DNA from: Deltaproteobacteria bacterium
GTDB lineage: Bacteria > Desulfobacterota > Desulfobulbia > Desulfobulbales > Desulfocapsaceae
DNA: 64,000 nt
Direction of reading: 5' to 3'
NCBI GenBank assembly: GCA_026388715.1
Contig: JAPLJF010000020.1
Location: 48,625-112,624 of the forward strand
Made by a program: the position numbers and the translations under genes. The notes under the pieces are model-generated. The model searched no databases and had not been told where the DNA came from. It saw nothing but the letters and a program-made list of their open reading frames with translations. The number at the start of each line of letters is the position of its first letter. Positions within the stretch are counted from its first letter, which is position 1. Of this stretch, positions 55,198 to 63,954 are shown piece after piece.

Positions 55198-55963
55198 ATG
55201 GCTTTTCATCATGCTGGCAACACTACTGTCCGGAACCCCTGCTGCCCATGGAGGCATGACCGGCCGCGAGGTGTACGCAAAGGTCCACGAGGTGCGAATC
55301 CGGTCTCTGGACCGGCAGACGGAGGCCACCATGACCCTCCTCGACAAGGGCGGTGGCACCCGTTCCCGTTCTCTGGTCGAATACAGTAAGGCGGCAGGGT
55401 CTGATGCCTACCAGGTTCTCGTGGTCTTCAAAACCCCGGCGGACCTCAAGGATGTGGGCTTCCTGATCCATGCCCGGACCTTTTCCGATCGGGACCTGTG
55501 GGCCTATTTCCCCGAGCTGAAGCGGATCCGGCGGATCCCCACCAGTTCGCAAGACGACTCCTTCTTCGGCTCCGATTTTTCCTATGACGACTTCGGCGGC
55601 CCGCCCAACCTCGATGACTACTCCTTTACCATCCTGCGGGACGAGGTCCTGGACGGCACGCCGTGCCATGTGATCGAGGTCACCCCCAAGGTCCGCAGGA
55701 AGTGGAGCCGCTATGTGGCGTGGGTGGCCAAGGGGCAGTGGATCCACCGCAAGATCGAGTATTACCGGGACAAGGAGCTGTATCGGGCCGGGACCTTTTC
55801 GGATGTGCGGATCGTTGACGATATCCCCACCCCGTTTACGATGAAAATGGAGAACATCCCGACTGGGCATAAAACCGATCTGGTCATCAACAGTATCCGC
55901 TACCACACCAGCTTCCCCGATGAGCTCTTCACCCAGCGGGCGCTGGAACGGGCCGGAAAATGA
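55190..55963 (+). CDS. Outer-membrane lipoprotein-sorting (LolA-like) periplasmic protein
   Basis: 257 residues with a signal peptide (LFIMLATLLSGTPAAHG). The mature part has a LolA-like half-barrel pattern: EATMTLLDKGGGTRSRSLVEY, then VFKTPADLKDVGFLIHA, DLWAYFPELKRIRRIPTSS and FFGSDFSYDDFG. These proteins carry hydrophobic cargo across the periplasm. Position between an FtsX permease and a beta-barrel supports a shuttle role. It overlaps both neighbours (8 and 4 bp). Confidence 0.8.
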   Translation: MNRWLFIMLATLLSGTPAAHGGMTGREVYAKVHEVRIRSLDRQTEATMTLLDKGGGTRSRSLVEYSKAAGSDAYQVLVVFKTPADLKDVGFLIHARTFSDRDLWAYFPELKRIRRIPTSSQDDSFFGSDFSYDDFGGPPNLDDYSFTILRDEVLDGTPCHVIEVTPKVRRKWSRYVAWVAKGQWIHRKIEYYRDKELYRAGTFSDVRIVDDIPTPFTMKMENIPTGHKTDLVINSIRYHTSFPDELFTQRALERAGK

Positions 55964-57396
55964 GATGGCAAAACCCGGCGACAAGGGTTTTTGGGACAGA
56001 CAGCTTACGACGCAGGATGCCGGGCTGGCCTTATAGGGCGGCGCTGCTGCTCGCTCTGCCGCTTCTAGGTGCCGGTGCCCCACCCCTTGGGGCGGAAGAG
56101 AGTCTCTCTGTTTCCGGACGACTCTCCTCCCGCGCCACCTTGGCCCTTGACGACAGCAGCAGCAAGGAAGATCCAAGCCTGACCGGCCGTCTGGTGATTG
56201 ACGCCCACCAATCGGCATGGCGTCTGTACACATGGCTGGAAGGAGGATGGGACGGAACCGTCGCCAGCCAGAACAGCGACCATGCGCTCCTGAAAGACCT
56301 TGATACCGTGTACCAGGACAACAGCCCCTACCTGGAGGTCAAGGATCTCTATGCCGAGCGAGCGCTGGCAGGCATCGAGACCAGGGTCGGCATCCAGCGC
56401 TTTGCCTGGGGCCGCCTCGATGAATACCCGATCAACGATCTGTTCAACCCCTGGGATTACCGGCAGTTTCTCCTCAAGTCTCTGGAAGAAAGAAAGATCG
56501 GGGTGCCCGCCGTATCGGCGACGATCAGCCGGTCTGATTGGTCCGGCCAATTCGTCTGGGTGCCGTGGCTGGTGCCCTACCGTCTGCCCGGCCCTGATGA
56601 ACGCTGGTCACTTCTCCCTGCCACATCGACATTTCCGGGGGCCTCAAGCCCTGAGTTGACACCTCTGGAGCCGGACCTGCCAGCCCGCAACCTGCAAAAC
56701 GGCTCGGCCGGACTGCGCTTGCAAACGCTCGGTGAGGTCGAATGGGCCGTTAACCTCTTTCACGGCTTCGATCCCCGCCCGGTCTTCGGCGCAACAGCAC
56801 TCACCACTACCGGAACCGACCATGGCCAGGATACTACCTTCGGAATTGTCCCCTCATTCCACAAGATCACCTCCATCGGCCTGGACTCGGCCATGGTAAA
56901 GGGCGACTGGAGCCTGCGGGCCGAGACGGCCTATGCCTGCAACCGGGTCTTTACCGTACGCCGGGAACTGTGGGAAACCTCCATATCACAAGGCATTGAC
57001 CCGTCACTCTTACCCTCAATGGAAGTAACCAGAGACACCCTGGACTATGGAGTTGCGGCAGACTACCGCCCCTTTGAGGATGGGCTGCTGACCATTCAGG
57101 CCCAGCAAAGCGTGATTCTTGACCGGTCATCCACCCTCTATGATCAGACCGTGGAGACCCTCCTTTGGGCCAACCTCAAGGTCGGCTGGCTGAACCAGAA
57201 GGTTGAAACCAGCCTCAACCTCGCCTGGAACCCCGAACATAGCGCAACCATGATCAAGGCCAGCACCTATTACATCCTCACCGATTTCTGGAAGATCGGG
57301 CTCACCGGCCTGCTGCTGGACGGCCCGCCGCAATCTATCTTCGGTCGCTATGCCATGAACGACCAGGTGATGTTGGAAGTGGTATACTCCTGGTAA
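55960..57396 (+). CDS. Outer-membrane beta-barrel protein, DUF1302-like
   Basis: A 478-residue protein with a long N-terminus before a signal sequence (YRAALLLALPLLGAGAPPLG, mature from about residue 46). The mature part is rich in alternating amphipathic strands (LYTWLEGGWDG, GIETRVGIQRFAWGRLDEYP, LTIQAQQSVILDRSS) and ends in VVYSW, an aromatic C-terminal residue as in outer-membrane barrels. The RFAWGRLDEYPINDLFNP segment is reminiscent of DUF1302/alginate-export-type barrels. ATGA overlap with the LolA-like gene fixes the start at 55960; Met-20 is an alternative. Confidence 0.65.
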   Translation: MRWQNPATRVFGTDSLRRRMPGWPYRAALLLALPLLGAGAPPLGAEESLSVSGRLSSRATLALDDSSSKEDPSLTGRLVIDAHQSAWRLYTWLEGGWDGTVASQNSDHALLKDLDTVYQDNSPYLEVKDLYAERALAGIETRVGIQRFAWGRLDEYPINDLFNPWDYRQFLLKSLEERKIGVPAVSATISRSDWSGQFVWVPWLVPYRLPGPDERWSLLPATSTFPGASSPELTPLEPDLPARNLQNGSAGLRLQTLGEVEWAVNLFHGFDPRPVFGATALTTTGTDHGQDTTFGIVPSFHKITSIGLDSAMVKGDWSLRAETAYACNRVFTVRRELWETSISQGIDPSLLPSMEVTRDTLDYGVAADYRPFEDGLLTIQAQQSVILDRSSTLYDQTVETLLWANLKVGWLNQKVETSLNLAWNPEHSATMIKASTYYILTDFWKIGLTGLLLDGPPQSIFGRYAMNDQVMLEVVYSW

Positions 57397-57606
57397 TAAT
57401 GACAAGAAGCATGCTTGGTGGCAGGCTTGCTTGCTCGTGAATCAGAAAGCGTTACCTTTTCCGATATTACCAGACTTGTGAACCGTGATGTTGTGACACC
57501 AGCGCATCCGTGAATCGTTTAATCTTGAGATATCTGCCCCCGTAATACTTTCAAAGACATACCCCCTCATAAAAGAAAATATTTTTTCTCAAGGAGAATT
57601 ATTTTG

Positions 57607-57633
57607 GGAACTTTTTGACGTCTGCTGCGTATT
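57607..57633 (+). promoter_or_regulatory. ECF-sigma-type promoter candidate
   Basis: GGAAC (57607-57611) and CGTATT (57628-57633) are separated by 16 bp, as in ECF promoters of the GGAAC/CGTC class. It lies about 70 bp before the small ORF that opens the small-protein/lepB/ECF-sigma set, consistent with autoregulation. The remainder of the 57397-57699 gap shows no gene. Confidence 0.4.
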
Positions 57634-57699
57634 AACTTAATAGTAAAACAGTAATCGCAGACAATAAGTATCCGAACACACGTAGGAGGTCTATCGATC

Positions 57700-57888
57700 A
57701 TGAACATGAACAACAAGTACGAACCGTCTCAGAATTTTGTCTCGAAAACGATGAAGCGCGTTTGCGCTTACGAAACTTCAAAAAAAACTTTTTTAAAAAA
57801 GGCTGAAACTTATGACTTGTTGCAACGCTATGCTTTAGCTGTGGGCGGGGCCTTGTTCGGGGTATTCAACGCTACCATTGTTTTCTAA
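57700..57888 (+). CDS. Small protein upstream of lepB and an ECF sigma factor
   Basis: 62 residues with a strong AGGAGG ribosome site. The N-terminal half is basic and hydrophilic (EPSQNFVSKTMKRVCAYE), and the C-terminal 18 residues are hydrophobic enough for one TM helix (YALAVGGALFGVFNATIVF). The topology and position are compatible with a very short anti-sigma factor for the ECF gene 750 bp downstream, but no anti-sigma domain is recognisable. Sequence identity to any family is not claimed. Confidence 0.55.
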   Translation: MNMNNKYEPSQNFVSKTMKRVCAYETSKKTFLKKAETYDLLQRYALAVGGALFGVFNATIVF

Positions 57889-57913
57889 ATTTTATCTGGA
57901 GATTAAATATCAC

Positions 57914-58564
57914 ATGGCAAATACAACTGATGTATTGGCAGATGATCGGCTGGACAACAAATCAAAATCAATAGTCCGAGAATATGCAGAGGCTTTTTTA
58001 TGGAGTTTTGTTCTTTTCCTCTTTATCAGAACTTGTGTGGTTCAGTCTTTCAAAATTCCTTCAGAATCCATGGTAAACACCCTGGTGATCGGTGACTGCC
58101 TGTTAGTAAACAAGTTCATATATGGTATCAAGGTGCCCTTCATGAACTTGCGTTTGCCAAAATTACGCAACCCACAACGAGGTGATGTTGTTGTGTTCAG
58201 ATTCCCGCTCGACCGCTCAAATGACTTTGTGAAACGTTTAGTGGGAGTACCAGGTGACAAGATTCAAATTCGTGACAAACAAGTATATGTAAATGGGACC
58301 CTCTACCAGAATCCCCATGAATTGCATACAGACGCCCAAATCTTACCGCAAGGGCTGGCTGTACGAGACAACTTTGGCCCAATTCAGGTTCCTGCGAACT
58401 CCTATTTCATGATGGGAGACAACCGAGACAACTCATATGACAGCCGTTTTTGGGGTTTTGTCCCAAGTGACGATATTGTAGGCCTTGCATTCATCAAATA
58501 TTGGTCCTGGGACAGTAACAAATGGCTGCCGCGATTGAATAGGATCGGCCGGCTAATCGATTGA
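57914..58564 (+). CDS. lepB: Signal peptidase I
   Basis: A 216-residue inner-membrane serine protease removing Sec and Tat signal peptides. The catalytic serine is S52 (PSESM) and the lysine is K107 (DFVKRLVGVPGD); box MGDNRDNSYDSRFWG is complete. One TM at about 25-43 precedes the catalytic domain. The ATG at 57914 is preferred to the TTG at 57878, which overlaps the small gene upstream. Its codon usage is AT-richer than neighbours to the left, like the two genes around it. Confidence 0.92.
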   Translation: MANTTDVLADDRLDNKSKSIVREYAEAFLWSFVLFLFIRTCVVQSFKIPSESMVNTLVIGDCLLVNKFIYGIKVPFMNLRLPKLRNPQRGDVVVFRFPLDRSNDFVKRLVGVPGDKIQIRDKQVYVNGTLYQNPHELHTDAQILPQGLAVRDNFGPIQVPANSYFMMGDNRDNSYDSRFWGFVPSDDIVGLAFIKYWSWDSNKWLPRLNRIGRLID

Positions 58565-58639
58565 CCAGGAAAACGGTTGATATTTCTTCACACACCCCCT
58601 ATTTTATGTTGAAGTACCGATTTCCTGAGAGGCAGAAAG

Positions 58640-59206
58640 ATGTTGGACGAATTAGAAATTATCCGAAAAATCAAAGCAGGCGATACAAACTCCTATGCCT
58701 TATTGGTAGAGAGGTATCATCGGCCATTGCTTGCCTATATTTTCAAGATTATCAGCGATAAGGATTTGGTAGAGGACATAGGCCAGGAAGTTTTTTTTAA
58801 TGTATACAGGTCGCTAAACAATTTCGACGAAAATAAAGGCGTCCCTTTCTCAGCATGGATCTTTGCTGCAGCCAGGAACCGCTGCATGACGGTTTTGAGA
58901 CAGAGACAAAATCGAGCACCAATAGACGACCTGAATGAAATAGAATTTCTTGTAGATGGCAGGAAAAATCCCGAAGAGCATTTGCTGGAACGCGAGGAAA
59001 TGATTGCCGTGCGCGCTTCCCTTCAACAGATTCCTGAACCTTACAAAAAAACGATTCTAATGAGTTTGGAGGGAAGCTCGTTGGAAAAAATTGCTGCAAG
59101 TCAGAGTATTACCTTGGGCACCGTTAAATCCAGGTTGTTTCGTGCTAAGGAACGGGTGAAAATTCTAGTCGGTGCTTATTTGGGATGTAAGGGGAATATA
59201 ACCTAG
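58640..59206 (+). CDS. ECF-type RNA polymerase sigma factor
   Basis: 188 residues with region 2 (YALLVERYHRPLLAYIF; LVEDIGQEVFFNVYRSL; FSAWIFAAARNRCMTVLRQR) and region 4 (QIPEPYKKTILMSLEGSSLE; ITLGTVKSRLFRAKERV). No other domains, so it belongs to the ECF group. The nearest partner candidates are lepB and the 62-residue gene. A GGAAC-N16-CGTATT site upstream of that small gene could be its own target. A degraded repeat follows the gene. Confidence 0.9.
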   Translation: MLDELEIIRKIKAGDTNSYALLVERYHRPLLAYIFKIISDKDLVEDIGQEVFFNVYRSLNNFDENKGVPFSAWIFAAARNRCMTVLRQRQNRAPIDDLNEIEFLVDGRKNPEEHLLEREEMIAVRASLQQIPEPYKKTILMSLEGSSLEKIAASQSITLGTVKSRLFRAKERVKILVGAYLGCKGNIT

Positions 59207-59436
59207 TCGGTTCTGAAAAACTGCAGCAGGACAAAACAGGATCTGGCTTCCAATCTGTCAAGTTGAAGCAGGCAAGTTATGTTCCCTTACTTTGCACGCG
59301 GGGCACACACCACCCTGCTCAATGACGAGATCGCCTTATACCGACCACCTGGGTTACTTGATCGAATTTGAACCGAGGTAAACATCTCATTGAAAAATGA
59401 ATTGATAAAGGTATGAGTTTCTGTCGAAAGTTTCCT
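59207..59436. other. Intergenic region with a degenerate repeat
   Basis: ATCTGGCTTCCAATCTGTCAAG near 59249-59272 resembles the GGGGTCAGGCTTCCAAG hairpin at 63211, so a decayed copy may be present. No convincing gene; a 30-codon ATG frame from about 59279 ends quickly. Confidence 0.3.
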
Positions 59437-61113
59437 TTAGCCGCCTACTCTCAGGGCAGCGGCGGCCTGGTTGTCATGGTAAAAAGTTGGTGGCTCTAAA
59501 TGCAGGCCCTTTGCTAAGTGCTTCGCCTCTTTCTTCATCGACATGAGGACGTAAGTACCAAAAAGAGGCGCTAAAACTCGGGTCCGCCAGCCAAATGTCC
59601 GGTAGAGATCTTGGAGAAGATTGTTCATCTTCTGAGACATAAACGGGTTGTCCCCATACCATCTTCGCATCGCCCAGATGGCAGCAGTATACGTTGTCTT
59701 GAGTGGCTCTGTCTCACGGTGGTAGCGGTTGCGGATGCGTTGGTCCGGGTGTTTTTGGTACCGCTGCCAGCCTCGCAGCATGGTCCGAATGAGCCGGTAG
59801 AGGCTGGGGCCATTGCGAGAAAAATCCCTGCTAAAGGCGGTCGAAAGGTGTTCTTCCTCCTGGTTGTCGAGGATATGGGGATGACGATGATTGAATCGGT
59901 ATTGGCCATGGGCATCGGCTACAGCAAAATCGCTCTCCGGCAGTAGCCTGCCTTCGGCTTTCAATTGATGGTAGAGCGGGGTGCCGACATTGGCGGTATA
60001 GAGCATAAACTGATGGAAATCGGTATCATGACTTATGGCATAGTCGATGACCGCGTCAATATTCTCGGGTCGATGACTCTCAAGACCGATAATCGTTGAG
60101 CCGAGTACCCGGATGCCGTGCGACTGCAACTCGCAGACAAGCTCTCGCGTATCAACACCTTCAAGTTTGCTGTACTGACTCTTTTCACCTTCAAGCCCCA
60201 TCCAGACCCAGGAGATGCCAAGACCGACCAAATCATCGATATTGTATGATTTCAGGACCCGGGCTGAGCTGAAGACGTAAAACGACCAGCTTTTCCCATG
60301 CTCTTGCATAAGCTCAAGCAGGCGGAGCGCTCGTTGCCGATGGAAGAGAAAATTTTCATCAAGGACAAAAAATGATTGGGTGTTGAGTTTTTCTTCGAGT
60401 TCACAGAGGGTTGCAAACAATTCATCGCCGCTCTCATAAAAATTGATGAATTTCCCCTTGCCGCCAAACAGGGCAGACGTTGAACAGAAGTTGCAACCCA
60501 TCGGGCACCCGACTGAAGGGACGACGATTGCTGCCGTATCCCCTGGTTTCGCACTAAGCGTCTGGCCAAGAATCCTGGTGCTGTTGGCAGAGAGTACATG
60601 CGGGTGCTTGATCGGTGCCTTGTCATCCTGGCCCAGGAATTTTCTGAACCAGCGCACCCCTTCTCCTTTTACGATATGGTCAGCACTGATCCTTCCAGAC
60701 AGGTCGGCAAGGTTGGCGATATGGCCGCCGACAACAATGGTTGCCTCTGGTTGATATTGTCGCACCAGTTCGCACATTTTTTTTACTTTACCAACATTCG
60801 GGATGATGGCGCTGATGCCGACGACATCATATTGGTTTTCGCTGATTTCCCTGGTGAAGCGTTCAAGGTCTGGAAAATCGAGCATCGTGCAGGGCGCGTC
60901 AATATTCTCCTGGATCATCAGCAGGCCGAAGGACCTATGAAACATACGCAGGGAGAATACAGACTGGAATCTGGTTACCTGATTCTGGTATAATTCCATG
61001 GGGTTGATTTGACGGCTGCCATAATCGTCATCCTGTGCATAGGGTCCAAAGACGCTGGACAATAGAATTTTGGCTTGGTTGCCAAGTTTGTGTACGGGGT
61101 AAATATCAGTCAT
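59437..61113 (-). CDS. B12-binding-domain radical SAM protein
   Basis: 558 residues. The N-terminal third is a cobalamin-binding-type Rossmann region (QYDVVGISAIIPNVGKVKKM, TIVVGGHIANLADLSG, DHIVKGEGVRWFRKFL), followed by a radical SAM core with the cluster motif GCPMGCNFCSTSALFG (C-x3-C-x2-C), FVLDENFLFHRQRAL and VWMGLEGEKSQYSKLEG. The C-terminal region is specific to the protein. The start at 61113 follows AAGGAGAT; the frame runs back to 61164 without similarity. Members do methylation or other unactivated-carbon chemistry; no substrate gene is nearby. Confidence 0.8.
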   Translation of the reverse strand: MTDIYPVHKLGNQAKILLSSVFGPYAQDDDYGSRQINPMELYQNQVTRFQSVFSLRMFHRSFGLLMIQENIDAPCTMLDFPDLERFTREISENQYDVVGISAIIPNVGKVKKMCELVRQYQPEATIVVGGHIANLADLSGRISADHIVKGEGVRWFRKFLGQDDKAPIKHPHVLSANSTRILGQTLSAKPGDTAAIVVPSVGCPMGCNFCSTSALFGGKGKFINFYESGDELFATLCELEEKLNTQSFFVLDENFLFHRQRALRLLELMQEHGKSWSFYVFSSARVLKSYNIDDLVGLGISWVWMGLEGEKSQYSKLEGVDTRELVCELQSHGIRVLGSTIIGLESHRPENIDAVIDYAISHDTDFHQFMLYTANVGTPLYHQLKAEGRLLPESDFAVADAHGQYRFNHRHPHILDNQEEEHLSTAFSRDFSRNGPSLYRLIRTMLRGWQRYQKHPDQRIRNRYHRETEPLKTTYTAAIWAMRRWYGDNPFMSQKMNNLLQDLYRTFGWRTRVLAPLFGTYVLMSMKKEAKHLAKGLHLEPPTFYHDNQAAAALRVGG

Positions 61114-61461
61114 GTGTATCTCCTTGCACCGGTCAATACGGCGGGTGTTTATGTTGCCTTGCAATCGGGTGTACGACAGGATCAGCCCAGGACTATTCCC
61201 GACCGATTCCGTGCCCGAGTTACTCTGCGGCTGCCTTGTGACCCTTGGAGGTGGTAAAGAAGTTGAAGCAACTTCGATTGTTTCGGATTTATGAGGCAGC
61301 GAGAGGCTGAAGCGTTAACCCGTATGATAACGCCTCAGCTGGACGGTGGATAGGAGTATTGGCTCTTTTACAATAGTTTTACATTTCAGGTGCATGCTCA
61401 GGTTCACAGTTGACTTACTTGGAATAAATCCCCTGCACACTTACATATACCAAGATAATTC
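61114..61461. other. Intergenic region between divergent genes
   Basis: Divergent promoters of the radical SAM gene and the histidine kinase must lie here. TTGACT at 61410 is a possible -35 for the kinase, but no good -10 follows at normal spacing. No gene, repeat or RNA is recognised. Confidence 0.3.
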
Positions 61462-62427
61462 ATGAAAGAAACAAAACGGCTTCTGTACCCTGTCTTCATC
61501 TTTGTATTTTCAATTGTTGCCTTGGGGCTTTCGCTCTTCCTCTATATCTACTGGTATGTGGAGGTTAGTTCCCGTTTGCAGACGGTGATAAAAAGATTCG
61601 ACCTTGACCGAGGCCAGTTTTTCCAGTTGGAGACCTGGGTTGTTATTGTCATTCTCTCCATTCTAGTGGGGCTCATTCTGGTCGGCGTCTTTGTTATCTT
61701 TGCATATCACGTCAAAACCAATCAGCTCTACCGATTACAGCGCAATTTTATCAACAATTTTACCCATGAGCTAAAAACCCCAGTAACATCAATAAAACTC
61801 TACCTTGAGACTTTTCAGAAATATGAACTGACCAGAGACAACCAGCTCAAATATATTGATTACATGCTCAGTGATGTGGCTCGTCTTACCGATAACATTA
61901 ACCGTATTCTGAACCTTTCCAGGATTGAAAGCGGCGGTTATAAAGGTGAATTTGTCAGCTTGGATCTTGTCGAGGTCGTTGAGAAGTTTATCGACAAGAA
62001 CAAACATCTGTTCGGTAATTGTCAGATTACAATCAAGAACACCGGCGACTCTCCTATGAATCAACCTGTCGACCTGGCCTTATTTGAAATACTGTTGATG
62101 AACTTGCTCACTAATGCGATAAAATACAATGATTCAGAACGCCCCGAAATCAGCATCTGCTTCACCAAGCAGCAGAAAGCGGTACAAATCAGTTTTACGG
62201 ATAACGGCAGAGGGGTCGACCGTAACGAATTAAAAAATATTTTTAAAAAATTTTATCAGATCAAAAAAAGTGGAATGACGACTGAAGGTTCAGGTGTCGG
62301 ACTTTATCTGGTTGATAAAATAGCGAAAATCCACAATGGAAAAATAGTGGTCAACAGTGCTGGGACAGGTAAAGGGGCAACATTCACGCTCACTCTTCCA
62401 TCTTCCGGCCGGAGCGTAAGCAAGTAA
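61462..62427 (+). CDS. Sensor histidine kinase
   Basis: 321 residues with two TM segments (about 10-32 and 59-81) enclosing a short periplasmic loop of about 26 residues, so input is likely at or in the membrane. The phospho-accepting H102 lies in FTHELKTPVTS. The ATPase domain shows the N box LMNLLTNAIKYND, G1 DNGRGVD and G2 GSGVGLYLV. The response-regulator gene starts three bases after the stop, so they form an operon. Confidence 0.93.
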   Translation: MKETKRLLYPVFIFVFSIVALGLSLFLYIYWYVEVSSRLQTVIKRFDLDRGQFFQLETWVVIVILSILVGLILVGVFVIFAYHVKTNQLYRLQRNFINNFTHELKTPVTSIKLYLETFQKYELTRDNQLKYIDYMLSDVARLTDNINRILNLSRIESGGYKGEFVSLDLVEVVEKFIDKNKHLFGNCQITIKNTGDSPMNQPVDLALFEILLMNLLTNAIKYNDSERPEISICFTKQQKAVQISFTDNGRGVDRNELKNIFKKFYQIKKSGMTTEGSGVGLYLVDKIAKIHNGKIVVNSAGTGKGATFTLTLPSSGRSVSK

Positions 62428-62430
62428 GGG

Positions 62431-63177
62431 ATGAGAAATAGAGTGGGAAAGAAAATTCTTGTTATTGAAGATGATCGTCATATAGCCGAGGGGTTGGAAC
62501 TGAACCTGTCATTAAAAGGGCATCAGGTCCGCATCGCCAGAGACGGCATGGCAGGGCTGCAAGAGTGGAAAGAGTGGCGACCGCACCTTATTGTCCTTGA
62601 TGTCATGCTGCCGGGTATTGACGGATTAAACGTACTACAGAGTATTCGGCTTGAGGATGAAAAACTTCCTGTTTTGATTTTGTCAGCCAAGGCTACCGTT
62701 GATGATAAAATCAAGGGTCTGACCTATGGTGTAGACGATTATCTTACAAAACCGTTTAATCTGGAGGAATTTTTGCTGCGGGTTGAGCGGTTGCTGGCCC
62801 GGGCCCGCTGGCAGCAGCCGAAAGAAGGTCTTAGTGACGCATCACAGGGCAAGGTAGAACAGGTCTGTTATTTTGGCGGGAATAGGATCGATTTTTCGAA
62901 CTCAACAACGGATTGTCAAATCGGCAGAATCAGCCTCACCGAACAGGAAGTCAAGCTTTTAAAATTATTTCTTGTCAACAAAGGAAAAGTACTGACCCGA
63001 AGCGAGCTTCTCGAGATAGGATGGGGCTATTCCTCCAGCACAACAAGCAGGACACTCGACAATTTTATTGTCCGTTTCCGTAAATATTTTGAAGTGGATC
63101 CCCATAAGCCGCATTTCTTTAAAAGCCGACGTGGTGTTGGCTACATCTTTGAGGACGAATCTGCTGAGAGGAGTTGA
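62431..63177 (+). CDS. OmpR-type response regulator
   Basis: 248 residues: a receiver domain with acidic pair in VIEDD, phospho-acceptor D57 (LIVLDVMLPG) and lysine in TKPF, followed by a winged-helix domain (ISLTEQEVKLLKLFLVNKGK; LTRSELLE; VRFRKYFE; SRRGVGYIF). It is paired with the kinase at 61462. Possible starts are ATG at 62431 or GTG at 62443; the first is chosen. The target genes are not evident in the window. Confidence 0.93.
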   Translation: MRNRVGKKILVIEDDRHIAEGLELNLSLKGHQVRIARDGMAGLQEWKEWRPHLIVLDVMLPGIDGLNVLQSIRLEDEKLPVLILSAKATVDDKIKGLTYGVDDYLTKPFNLEEFLLRVERLLARARWQQPKEGLSDASQGKVEQVCYFGGNRIDFSNSTTDCQIGRISLTEQEVKLLKLFLVNKGKVLTRSELLEIGWGYSSSTTSRTLDNFIVRFRKYFEVDPHKPHFFKSRRGVGYIFEDESAERS

Positions 63178-63210
63178 CAGGGCCTACGCCACGAATTTTT
63201 CGGAAAAAAC

Positions 63211-63259
63211 GGGGTCAGGCTTCCAAGTTGACAAGTTAACATCTTGGAAGCCTGACCCC
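63211..63259 (+). terminator. Hairpin with GGGGTCAGGCTTCC arms after the response regulator
   Basis: Arms GGGGTCAGGCTTCCAAG (63211-63227) and CTTGGAAGCCTGACCCC (63243-63259) are perfectly complementary, with a 15-base loop and AACAATATTTTTTT after it. It may act as a terminator. The GGGGTCAGGC motif recurs in many Desulfobacterota as part of REP-like elements mobilised by REP-associated transposases; no transposase is seen here. Confidence 0.65.
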
Positions 63260-63470
63260 AACAATATTTTTTTCATTCTCTTAAGCGAAGATACTCAGGA
63301 ATAAGGTTCACCCTGCTGTTGACCTTGCCACTGGCATCTTTTTAATTCTTCCCCTGAAAATTCCTAGTAAAAATATTTCACCTGTGATTGAATAAATTAA
63401 CACTGTAAGGGTGCGCATATAATGGGCGTCAGAGATTGACAGCCCCCACTGAATAGGGGAGGGAACCAAA

Positions 63471-63662
63471 ATGATGAACTTTGGATACAGCGGCGTCTTG
63501 GGCCTCCTGATACTGACCGGAGATATATGGGCAATTATCAATATTTTCCAAAGCTCTGCTTCGAATGAGAAGAAGCTGATTTGGATAATCGCAGTGGCGC
63601 TGCTGCCCGTGCTGGGCTTGATCCTCTGGTTCTTCCTTGGACCGCGTAATCGAGGGGCGTAG
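63471..63662 (+). CDS. PLDc_N-domain small membrane protein
   Basis: 63 residues with two TM segments (about 9-27 and 38-55). The C-terminal half IIAVALLPVLGLILWFFLGPR matches the PLDc_N domain (N-terminal domain of cardiolipin-synthase-like enzymes), which also occurs as stand-alone small proteins. A GGGAGG site lies before ATGATG. Function is unknown. No neighbours of the same operon are evident. Confidence 0.65.
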   Translation: MMNFGYSGVLGLLILTGDIWAIINIFQSSASNEKKLIWIIAVALLPVLGLILWFFLGPRNRGA

Positions 63663-63954
63663 CGTGTCAAGTTGCACTTGGCTGCAAGGCGCGTCCTGCC
63701 GAGAGCGGCAAGTGAGTCTGTACTGGAAAACGAGCATGCCATTGCGCGCTATATCTGGCGTTCAACTGGATGTCCCGCAAGCGAGCCGCCGGTTAACTTG
63801 ATACGTTAATATTGCCACATCGAATATCAAATTTAACCCAACTTTCCTTGTTTAACCTTACTACTGTATATACGTAATAAAACAACGATCGAGCTTATGG
63901 TATAATAAGGTCATCAACATCCTGTTTTTTCTCTAAAAGAAGAAGGAGGACAGC

